Positions 57,447 to 64,000 of a DNA stretch of 64,000 nucleotides are shown piece after piece. The notes beneath the pieces were generated by a model. That model searched no databases, was not told the DNA's origin, and worked only from the letters and a program-made list of their open reading frames with translations. The stretch comes from Streptomyces aureoverticillatus (GTDB lineage: Bacteria > Actinomycetota > Actinomycetes > Streptomycetales > Streptomycetaceae), in assembly GCF_014649395.1 (NCBI RefSeq), contig NZ_BMSY01000003.1:124001-188000 (forward strand), written 5' to 3'. A program made the translations under genes and the position numbers. Positions within the stretch are counted from its first letter, which is position 1; every line of letters begins with the position of its first letter.

Positions 57447-57989
57447 GTGGCGTTTGTGGTGGCACGGGAGGTGCCCGCGTCGTCGAGCATGGCCGTACCC
57501 CATGGTCCTGCGGGCGTGGGGGAAGCAAGGCACCGGATGCGTGATCAACTGCGGATCAGCGGAGTGCCCGAATCGGTCATCGACGATGCCGTACTGATCC
57601 TTTCCGAACTCCTCAGCAATGCCTGCCGGCACGGCAGGCCGCTGGGCGAGGGGATGAACGGGGGCGGTGCCGGCGACGGAGACGTGCGCGCCGCGTGGCG
57701 CGTCGACAAGACCGGACGGCTCACGGTCGAGGTGACGGACGGCGGCGGCCCGACCCGCCCGCTTCCGGCCACTCCCTCGGTCACGGCCCACGGCGGCCGC
57801 GGGCTCAACATCATCACCGCCCTCGCCGAGGCCTGGGGCGTCCGCGACGACATCCACGGCGAGGTGACCGTCTGGGCCCTCGTGCAATCCGGGCACCGGC
57901 ACGAGGATTTCGCTACGCGCGTCGCCGCACCGTCCGCGGCCGCGATAGCCGACCTGGGGTTGAAGGACCCGTTCGACGACGGGGACTGA
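57447..57989 (+). CDS. HATPase_c anti-sigma-type serine kinase
   Basis: A 180-residue protein; GTG 57447 is chosen because AAAGGAGG (57431-57438) lies 8 bases upstream. The ATP-binding fold shows the N box LILSELLSNACRHG, the G1 box VEVTDGGG and the G2 box HGGRGLNIITALAEAWG. It is the RsbW/SpoIIAB-like type that is abundant in Streptomyces, where it is used as an anti-sigma factor or regulator. No sigma or anti-anti-sigma gene lies beside it. Confidence 0.9.
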   Translation: MAFVVAREVPASSSMAVPHGPAGVGEARHRMRDQLRISGVPESVIDDAVLILSELLSNACRHGRPLGEGMNGGGAGDGDVRAAWRVDKTGRLTVEVTDGGGPTRPLPATPSVTAHGGRGLNIITALAEAWGVRDDIHGEVTVWALVQSGHRHEDFATRVAAPSAAAIADLGLKDPFDDGD

Positions 57990-58097
57990 GACGGGGGACG
58001 GGGCCTGAGACGGGGACCGACGCGCTCAGTCCCGCCACCGGTGAACGGCTAGGCTCGCGCCCGTACGCAAGCGAGCCGTAACCGGGAGACACCCACG

Positions 58098-59081
58098 ATG
58101 GCCAAGAAGCGCCCGCAGACCAAGGGCAACCAGGGCAGCAAGGGCAAGCAGCCGCAGCTCAAGGACCACGAGGTCCCGGTCGTCGGCGCCCGGGAACCCT
58201 GCCCCTGCGGTTCGGGCCGCCGCTACAAGGCCTGTCACGGCCGGGCCGCCGCGCACGCCGTGACCGAACTGGTGCAGCGCCCCTTCGAGGGCCTGCCCGG
58301 CGAGTGCGACTGGGTGGCCCTGCGCGAGTTGGTGCCGGCCGCGACCGTCGAGCTCACCCTCAAGGAGGGACTCCCCGAGGGCGTGCCCTCCGTGACGCTG
58401 GCGACCGTGCTGCCGATGGCCTGGCCCGCGCTGCGCCGCGACGACGGCTCGGTGCTGCTCGGCCTGCAGAACGACACCTCGTCCGGCGACATCAGCCGCG
58501 ACCTCGCCGACACGCTGGAGCGCGCGCTCACCACCGAGCCCGGCCAGCCGGTCGCCGGCCGCCGCGCGCCGTCCGAGGGGCCGCGGCTGCAGGACCTGCT
58601 CGACGAGAAGGGCGCCTTCGAGCCGGTCGTGCACTCCGGGTTCGAGTTCTGGGTGCCGGACGCGGAGAACGCCACGCCGGAGGTGTCCGCCTCCCTGGAG
58701 CGCGCGAACGCCGCCGCCATCCCGACCGTCAAGCTCCCCGGCGTGGACGCCGCGTACTGGTGCGAGACCCCGGAGAAGAACCACCTGCGCTGGGTCATGC
58801 CGCACCCCGAGGAGCAGCTGCTCGACGCGCTCGCGCGACTGCACGCGGCCGGTACGTCCAGTCTCGGCGAGGGCACCCGGCTGGTCGGCTCCTTCCGCGC
58901 GCACGGGCTGATCGTGCCGGTGTGGGACCTGCCGAGCGGCATGGGCGCGAAGGACGTCGAGCAGCCCGCCGCCGAGTTCGCCGAGCGGCTCGCGACGGCG
59001 CTCGCGGCGACGGAGCCGCTCACGCCGGAGGAGCGGCGGGCGCGCGGCGGCCTCACCAACCGCCAGGTCACCCTCAGCTGA
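58098..59081 (+). CDS. SEC-C motif protein, DUF5926 type
   Basis: A 327-residue protein from ATG 58098 after ccgggaga. The N-terminus is basic and Gly/Lys/Gln-rich, and then has the SEC-C zinc motif REPCPCGSGRRYKACHG (about 33-49). The remainder is the conserved actinobacterial DUF5926 domain (GECDWVALRELVPAATVELT, LVGSFRAHGLIVPVWDLPSG). It is found once per genome in many Streptomyces; SEC-C motifs bind zinc and ribosome or Sec components, but the function here is unknown. Confidence 0.88.
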   Translation: MAKKRPQTKGNQGSKGKQPQLKDHEVPVVGAREPCPCGSGRRYKACHGRAAAHAVTELVQRPFEGLPGECDWVALRELVPAATVELTLKEGLPEGVPSVTLATVLPMAWPALRRDDGSVLLGLQNDTSSGDISRDLADTLERALTTEPGQPVAGRRAPSEGPRLQDLLDEKGAFEPVVHSGFEFWVPDAENATPEVSASLERANAAAIPTVKLPGVDAAYWCETPEKNHLRWVMPHPEEQLLDALARLHAAGTSSLGEGTRLVGSFRAHGLIVPVWDLPSGMGAKDVEQPAAEFAERLATALAATEPLTPEERRARGGLTNRQVTLS

Positions 59082-59286
59082 GCGGGCGCGCAGGACGCGG
59101 GTCGGCCCGGCGCCCGGCCGGACGGCCCGGCGAGCGCCCGGCCGACCCGCCGCCCCGCCGTGGTCCCCGCCGACCCGCCGCCACTGACCCACCAGTCAGT
59201 CGGTCGGAACGCGTGACTCCTGTCACAACTCCCTTGGGCACAGCGTGGATGCGGGTAAATCCCTGTCCGGATAACTGAGATCGAAT

Positions 59287-59361
59287 TTGCCAAGCGCCGA
59301 TCTCTTGTTACCGTTCAGGTAGCCCGGTTGCTGGTGCATCCCCCGTCGCCAGCAACCGGGC
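59287..59361 (+). ncRNA. Possible small RNA: promoter directly abutting a hairpin
   Basis: TTGCCA (59287-59292), a 16-bp spacer and TACCGT (59309-59314) would start RNA at about 59,321. The perfect 13-bp stem GCCCGGTTGCTGG (59322-59334)/CCAGCAACCGGGC (59349-59361) begins there and ends in gttt. The loop is TGCATCCCCCGTCG, with a run of five C. The predicted transcript of about 45-50 nt has no ORF. It could be a small RNA or an attenuated leader. It lies in the 330-bp gap 59082-59411, which has no gene. Confidence 0.4.
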
Positions 59362-59411
59362 GTTTCCATGCCCGGCGGAAAGTTGGGCGCTCAACTGCCG
59401 CCCGCCGCCGC

Positions 59412-60044
59412 CTAGTTGCTGCCGGAGCGCAGCAGCAGCGCGTCGCCGCTCTCACTCGCGAACTCCGCCACCGCCGCGTACTGCGCCGCGGCGCCCGCCG
59501 TGCGCTCCCGGGGCGTCTCGCACACCGCCGGCTCGTCCTCCGCGCCCACCGCGCAGTGCATCTGCACGGTGCGCCCCTTGGGTCCCATGAGGCTCAGTAC
59601 GGCCTTCAGCGCCCGGCCGGTGGCATTGCGGTAGTAGGTGCGCGCCCAGGTGTCGTCGCCCTGGGTCAGGACGCAGGTCTGGGCGTCGACGCCGTCCGGC
59701 GTGGAGAGTTCGGGGCCGCACCGGGCGGTGGTCTCGCGCGGGGGCGGCGCGTCGTCCGCGGGAGCGGCCGGGTGCGGGGGTGTGTCCTGCGGCCGGGACG
59801 GCCGTTCGCCGACACCTTCCGGGGCCGCCGCGCGTCCTTCCCGGGCCGGGGCCGCCGCGCGCCCTTCCCCGGCCGGGGCGTCGGCGCGCTCGGCCATGCC
59901 CTCCGGCGGAGGCGCGGCGGGGCGTTTGGCGTCGGCGTGGAGCACGGGCCCCGCGGACGCGCCGGCGAGCGGCAACAGCACGGCGACGGCCGCGACGCCC
60001 AGGAGCGCGAGCAGGCGGGGATTCACGGCCGGGCGCGGGTGCAT
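59412..60044 (-). CDS. Secreted hypothetical protein
   Basis: A 210-residue protein from ATG 60044. It has a signal peptide/anchor (LLALLGVAAVAVLLPLAGAS), a Pro/Ala-rich disordered part with GEGRAAAP/REGRAAAP repeats (to about 105), and a C-terminal domain with four Cys residues (CGPELSTPDGVDAQTC, MHCAVGAEDEPAVC) that probably form two disulfides. The domain is conserved in Streptomyces without known function. The protein acts outside the cell. Confidence 0.75.
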   Translation of the reverse strand: MHPRPAVNPRLLALLGVAAVAVLLPLAGASAGPVLHADAKRPAAPPPEGMAERADAPAGEGRAAAPAREGRAAAPEGVGERPSRPQDTPPHPAAPADDAPPPRETTARCGPELSTPDGVDAQTCVLTQGDDTWARTYYRNATGRALKAVLSLMGPKGRTVQMHCAVGAEDEPAVCETPRERTAGAAAQYAAVAEFASESGDALLLRSGSN

Positions 60045-60099
60045 GGCCCGAAGATAACGACCATGGGGCCCCGGCCCGTTCGCCCCGCGCCCAATTCCC

Positions 60100-60846
60100 T
60101 TACAACTCGGGGGCGCTCACACCCGTACGAGTGAGGGCGTCCACCACGGCGTCCACCACCGCCTGGACGTCCGGCACCCAGGGCGCGGCGGAGCCCGGGA
60201 GCGGCGCGCGCTCCCAGCGCACCTGGCCCTGGCCCGTCTCGGACGGCGGCAGGGCGACGTACCCGCCCTCTCCGTGGAAACGCAGGGAGCCGGGGACCCA
60301 GTCCTTGGCGTACAGGAGCGCGCCCAACTGCTCCATCGAATACGGCGCGACGAGGATGAAGACGCGGGCCGGGGTCGCGATGACCGGGCCGAGGCGAATG
60401 CCGGCCTCGTCGAGGGCGGAGAGGGCGCGCGCGCCCGCCACCGCGGGCAGGCTCACGGCGCACGGGGCGCGTCCGCCGGTCGCGAGGAGCACCGGTGCGC
60501 CGGGGCGGTTGGTCCACCACCAGCGCACCATGCGCGCGTCGGTGGTGGCGGCGAGCAGGCCCGGGTCCAGCGGGTGGGCGCCGGGGAACGCGCACTCGGG
60601 GTCGGGGCAGGCGCAGCGCGCGACGCGGCGGCCGGCGAGTGCGTCGAGCCCCTGCCTGACCTGGCCCCCCTGCTTGGCCTGCCTGGCCTGCCTGACCTGG
60701 CCTTCGATGCCGACGCCCGGCAGCACGGGCCACTGCCACGCCGTCGCGAAGGTCAGGGCCGCGCCGAGCAGAGCGGGACTCTGGTCAGACTTCCTACCGA
60801 TTCGCCAGGACAGGAGCCTGCGTCGCCTTCCGAGGATCTCGCGCAT
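60100..60846 (-). CDS. Prim-pol-like (bifunctional DNA primase/polymerase) protein
   Basis: A 248-residue protein from ATG 60846. It contains ALLGAALTFATAWQWPVLPG, the zinc-type CACPDPECAFPGAHPLDPG, MVRWWWTNRPGAPVLLATGG and RVFILVAPYSMEQLGALLYA. The layout is that of the short actinobacterial proteins annotated as bifunctional DNA primase/polymerase. The catalytic DxD motif is not obvious, so it may be a degenerate or regulatory member. An imperfect repeat QVRQARQAKQGGQVRQG sits at about 50-66. It is divergent from the phosphatase gene. Confidence 0.75.
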   Translation of the reverse strand: MREILGRRRRLLSWRIGRKSDQSPALLGAALTFATAWQWPVLPGVGIEGQVRQARQAKQGGQVRQGLDALAGRRVARCACPDPECAFPGAHPLDPGLLAATTDARMVRWWWTNRPGAPVLLATGGRAPCAVSLPAVAGARALSALDEAGIRLGPVIATPARVFILVAPYSMEQLGALLYAKDWVPGSLRFHGEGGYVALPPSETGQGQVRWERAPLPGSAAPWVPDVQAVVDAVVDALTRTGVSAPEL

Positions 60847-61353
60847 GAGCGCTCGTTCCTTTCCGTTACACGCAGAGGGACACTTCGGGCCATATCACAC
60901 CATGAGTGGATCTCTATCGACGTGCGTACGAGGTGCGCGTACTAGGTGCATGCAAGTGCGTACAGGTGCGTACAAGCTGGCGCATCACACCCCAGCCTGC
61001 GGCATGGGGCTCCCCTATGGGCCGAGCGTTAACGTGGCGTGGGGTGGCGGCGCCTGGCGTTTGCCGTCCCGCGTATTTCTTGCCGCCCGTGCCACGGGAG
61101 GATGGGGCACGGTCGCCGTGGGTTACGTGGGTTAAGACGCCCGGGTCGGCCGCCAGGTTCCGGGCGCGGTGCAACTGCCCCTGGCCATCACCGAGTACGT
61201 ACCCATCACGACCGCTGTGACGCTCCTTCGAACAATGTCAGTCGACCGCAATATGCCCTTCCCTGCAACAGTTTCCGGCCAAGTTTTCAAGATCGCTTAC
61301 GGTTCGCAGAATTCACGTCCGCACCACTGGACACCAGGAATCCCCGCAGGACA
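60847..61353. other. Regulatory gap with GTGCGTAC repeats
   Basis: A 507-bp gap between divergent genes. From 60,922 to 60,973 it holds clustered copies of GTGCGTAC (60922-60929, 60956-60963, 60966-60973) and two variants (60933-60942, 60947-60953). The repeats lie on one face at about 10-14 bp spacing and may be binding sites for a regulator of the minus-strand gene. No ORF is supported in the gap. Confidence 0.45.
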
Positions 61354-61469
61354 ATGCTGGACATCCCCTCTCCCCTGCGTGTAGATGTGGAGACATTGCT
61401 AGCGGCGCAGAACAACAGGGGGTTTGCGATGCTATTGAGCAATACGCACCGGCCGGAAAGCCGTCAGCC
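61354..61469 (+). other. Out-of-frame N-terminal segment of the phosphatase gene
   Basis: ATG 61354 (site gcagga) opens MLDIPSPLRVDVETLLAAQN in frame 1. In frame 3, the frame of the phosphatase, the following bases read CDAIEQYAPAGKPSA and run directly into MNAPHLPKV. Relatives that I recall carry both parts in one protein. The shift falls at the G5 run at about 61,427-61,433 (AGGGGGTTT); one more G would join the frames. Confidence 0.5.
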
Positions 61470-62903
61470 ATGAACGCCCCTCACCTACCGAAAGTGGCCG
61501 GAATCGATTCCACAGTTCCGCCACCCGCCCACACTGCCCCGCCCGACACCGCTGCCTCATGCGCCCAGGCCGCACCGGGAGCGCTCATCCAGGACCGCCT
61601 CGCCGGCTGGGTCTCGGACCTCACCACCCTGCACGAACTCACGGAACGCCTGTCCCGCACGACGACACTCGACGGCGCCCTCGACGAACTCCTGAGCGCC
61701 GGAGCCGCCCTGGTCGGCGCCCGCCGCGGCCTCGCCGTCCTGGAGCCCGCCGACGGCCGCGGCCCCGACACCACCGTCGGCTTCGGCCTCGCCCGCGCCG
61801 ACCTCGGTCATCTGGAGACGGTGCCGCGCGGCGCCACGTCGTTCGGCCGGCTGCTCGACGCCACCGCCGCCGACACCCCGGCCCCGGCGGCCGCCACCGG
61901 CGCCACCACCCCCGCGCCCCGGCCCCCCGTCACCGAGATCGTGCAGCCGGACCTCTTCGCCGACGACACCCTCGACCCGCGCCACCGCGAGGTCGCCGTC
62001 CGCCTCGGGTACGCGGCGAGTTACGCGCTGCCGCTGGTCACCGACGCGGCCGGGCGCGTCGGCGCGGCGGTCTGGCTGTACGACGAGCCCGCCGAACCGG
62101 CCGAGCGCCGGCGGCACCTCATCGGCCTCTACGCCCAGCACGCCACCGAGCACCTGGCACGCCTGGTGGAGCTGGACCGCGCCCGCACCACCGAGGCGAC
62201 CCTGCGCGAGGAACTGCTGCCCCCGCGGCTGCCGCGCGTCGCCGGCGTGCAGCTCGCGGCCCGGCACCACACCGGACCGCGCGGCGGCGGCGACTGGTTC
62301 GACGCGCTGCCGCTGCCCGAGGCGGCGCTCGGCCTCGCGGTCGGCTCCGTCACCGGCTCCGGGCCGAGCGCGGTCGCCGCGATGGGGCGGCTGCGGGCGT
62401 CCCTGCGGGCGTACGCGGTGATGGAGGGCGAGGACCCGGTCGCCGTCCTGTCGGACCTGGAGCTGCTGCTCCGCCTGACCGAGCCCGCGCGCTCGGCCAC
62501 CGCCCTGTTCGCGTACTGCGAGCCCGCCCTGCGCAAGATCGTGCTCGCCGGGGCCGGGCACAGCCCGCCGCTGATCATCGGCGAGCGGCGCACGGAGTTC
62601 GTGGAGACGTCCCTGTCGGCGCCGCTCGGGATGCTCGCCTGCTGGGAGGCGCCGAGCGTGGAGATCCGCCCGGAGCCGGGAGAAACGCTGCTCCTCTATA
62701 CGGACGGCCTCCTGCACCGCACCGGTGAGGCGATGGACCGTGCCTTCGCCAAGCTGCTCGCGGCGGCGGCGAGCGTGCCGAAGGCCGCCCGCGCCGACCC
62801 CGCGGCGGTCGCCGACCACGTGCTGCGCACGGTCCTGCCGGACGGTCTCGACGCGGCCGACAGCGAGGAGGACGTGGCGCTGCTCGCGGCACGCTTCGAA
62901 TGA
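61470..62903 (+). CDS. GAF domain plus PP2C/SpoIIE-type phosphatase
   Basis: A 477-residue protein as read from ATG 61470. A GAF-like sensor domain (about 50-215; LHELTERLSRTTTLDGALDE) is followed by a SpoIIE/RsbU-type PP2C domain. That domain starts LREELLPPRLPRVAGVQLAA, with GPRGGGDWFDALPLPEAALG (metal-binding Asp) and VLAGAGHSPPLIIG, and ends LLLYTDGLLHR and SEEDVALLAARF. It probably dephosphorylates an anti-anti-sigma factor. No ribosome-binding site is visible before 61470; see the preceding segment for the likely true N-terminus. Confidence 0.9.
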   Translation: MNAPHLPKVAGIDSTVPPPAHTAPPDTAASCAQAAPGALIQDRLAGWVSDLTTLHELTERLSRTTTLDGALDELLSAGAALVGARRGLAVLEPADGRGPDTTVGFGLARADLGHLETVPRGATSFGRLLDATAADTPAPAAATGATTPAPRPPVTEIVQPDLFADDTLDPRHREVAVRLGYAASYALPLVTDAAGRVGAAVWLYDEPAEPAERRRHLIGLYAQHATEHLARLVELDRARTTEATLREELLPPRLPRVAGVQLAARHHTGPRGGGDWFDALPLPEAALGLAVGSVTGSGPSAVAAMGRLRASLRAYAVMEGEDPVAVLSDLELLLRLTEPARSATALFAYCEPALRKIVLAGAGHSPPLIIGERRTEFVETSLSAPLGMLACWEAPSVEIRPEPGETLLLYTDGLLHRTGEAMDRAFAKLLAAAASVPKAARADPAAVADHVLRTVLPDGLDAADSEEDVALLAARFE

Positions 62904-63080
62904 GACGCGGCCTTGTGCCGGGGCAGCCACAGCCCCTCTCCCGGAGGAGGGCGCGCACGTCCGCTCACTCCCGGTGAGCCCGCCCCTGTAACAGGCCTTC
63001 CGGCCCTGGGCCCCCTTCCGTACGACCGTACGATGGGGGAGGCCCAGTGTCGTACATAGCCGTCAAACAGGAGGCAGACC

Positions 63081-64000
63081 GTGTCGGACGCCCTCAACCC
63101 GGAGACCCCGGAAGAGCTGGTGGAGACGGAAGAAGAGCCGATCAAGCAGCGCAAGAACGGCCTCTACCCGGGTGTCTCCGACGAGCTCGCCGAGAACATG
63201 AAGTCCGGCTGGGCCGACACCGAGCTGCACGACCTCCAGCCGGTGCCGCAGGCGGAGCACACCGCCGCCCGCCGTGCCGCGCTGTCCGCGCGCTTCCCGG
63301 GCGAGCGCCTGGTGATCCCCGCGGGCAACCTGAAGACCCGCTCGAACGACACGGAGTACGCCTTCCGCGCCTCCGTCGAGTACGCGTACCTCACCGGCAA
63401 CCAGACCGAGGACGGCGTCCTCGTCATGGAACCCCGTTCGAACACGGCCGACGGCCACAAGGCGACGATCTACCTCCTTCCGCGCTCCAACCGCGAGAAC
63501 GGCGAGTTCTGGCTCGACGGCCAGGGCGAGCTGTGGGTCGGCCGCCGGCACTCGCTGACCGAGGCCGAGAAGCTGTACGGCATCCCCGCATCCGACGTGC
63601 GCGAGCTCGCCGGCAAGCTGCGCGAGGCCACCGGCCCGGTCCGCGTCGTGCGCGGCTACGACGCCGGGATCGAGGCGGCCCTGACCGACAAGGTCACCGC
63701 CGAGCGCGACGAGGAGCTGCGCGTCTTCCTCTCCGAGGCCCGTCTCGTCAAGGACGAGTTCGAGGTCGGCGAGCTGCAGAAGGCCGTGGACTCCACGGTG
63801 CGCGGCTTCGAGGACGTGGTGAAGGTCCTCGACAAGGCCGAGGCCACCTCCGAGCGCTACATCGAAGGCACCTTCTTCCTGCGCGCCCGCGTCGAGGGCA
63901 ACGACATCGGCTACGGCTCCATCTGCGCCGCGGGCCCGCACGCGACCACCCTGCACTGGGTGCGCAACGACGGCGCCGTGCGCTCCGGCGAGCTGCTCCT
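63081..64000 (+). CDS. pepP: Aminopeptidase P family metallopeptidase, N-terminal part
   Basis: The gene starts at GTG 63081 after aggaggcagacc and runs off the right edge, so only 306 residues are seen. After an acidic leader (LVETEEEPIKQRKNGLYPGV) comes the aminopeptidase P N-terminal domain (GERLVIPAGNLKTRSNDTEY, YLTGNQTEDGVLVMEP), and then the start of the pita-bread fold (SEARLVKDEFEVGELQKAVD, EGTFFLRARVEGNDIGYGSI). The metal ligands lie beyond the window. It removes N-terminal residues before proline. Confidence 0.92.
   Translation, partial: MSDALNPETPEELVETEEEPIKQRKNGLYPGVSDELAENMKSGWADTELHDLQPVPQAEHTAARRAALSARFPGERLVIPAGNLKTRSNDTEYAFRASVEYAYLTGNQTEDGVLVMEPRSNTADGHKATIYLLPRSNRENGEFWLDGQGELWVGRRHSLTEAEKLYGIPASDVRELAGKLREATGPVRVVRGYDAGIEAALTDKVTAERDEELRVFLSEARLVKDEFEVGELQKAVDSTVRGFEDVVKVLDKAEATSERYIEGTFFLRARVEGNDIGYGSICAAGPHATTLHWVRNDGAVRSGELL

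Noticed and set aside
59322..59361. 6C-type RNA
   Set aside because: Only one hairpin with a five-C loop is seen; the class has two C-rich hairpins, so the name is not applied.

Overview
The window is high-GC actinobacterial DNA, almost certainly Streptomyces: strong GC bias at third codon positions, many GTG starts, ATGA/GTGA-coupled genes, streptomycete-type TPR regulators, and a widespread Streptomyces intergenic repeat near 37.94 kb. It contains two mobile elements set in chromosomal DNA.

Region 1 (1 to about 36,268) is the right part of a siphovirus-type prophage; its left end and integrase lie outside the window. The early/replication half (1-12.5 kb, all +) holds the end of an unidentified gene, an orphan cytosine-C5 methyltransferase whose variable domain appears to be coding in two frames, a replisome organiser-like protein, zinc-finger proteins, an HNH nuclease, SSB and many small coupled genes separated by perfect hairpins. 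The late half (12.65-30.7 kb, all +) is a standard head-tail-lysis series: small and large terminase, portal, a 780-residue minor capsid protein with repeats, scaffold, major capsid, connectors, tail terminator, tail tube, frameshifted tail chaperones, tape measure, baseplate protein, beta-helix spike, amidase endolysin, holin. The right end (30.76-36.1 kb) is a lysogenic-conversion region: a TPR regulator, five tiny coupled ORFs, a convergent unknown gene pair (called A and B here), and a complete fatty acyl-CoA ligase gene. Just beyond it lies the 5' part of a paralogous ligase gene cut off at about 36,268, so the phage apparently integrated into a host fadD gene while carrying an intact copy.

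Region 2 (36.3-47.0 kb) is chromosomal: the truncated fadD, an ECF-type sigma factor, a secreted DUF1906 protein, and a five-gene minus-strand operon (two acyl-CoA dehydrogenases, MaoC-DUF35, MaoC, Ltp2-like thiolase) matching the igr steroid side-chain operon of mycobacteria, with a perfect palindromic operator upstream. Then come a secreted Asn/Gln-rich protein, a prim-pol protein and small conserved genes.

Region 3 (47,015-54,482) is a 7.4-kb degenerate integrative element inserted at the 3' end of tRNA-Ser(UGA). It is bounded by 55-bp direct repeats and internal arm-type repeats. It carries a HEPN-like protein, a second copy of the A/B pair in inverted orientation, a regulator broken by a 7-bp duplication, an integrase remnant, and a lactococcin-972-like secreted peptide followed by a membrane protein.

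Region 4 (54.5-64 kb) is chromosomal: an HtrA-type protease, a glycerophosphodiester phosphodiesterase, an anti-sigma-type ATPase, a SEC-C/DUF5926 protein, a possible small RNA, a prim-pol protein, a GAF-PP2C phosphatase with an apparent N-terminal frameshift, and the start of aminopeptidase P.

The most notable observations are the A/B module and its surrounding locus on two unrelated mobile elements, the prophage-borne replacement of the gene it interrupts, and the dual-coding region in the methyltransferase. All functional assignments come from reading motifs by eye; no database search was run.
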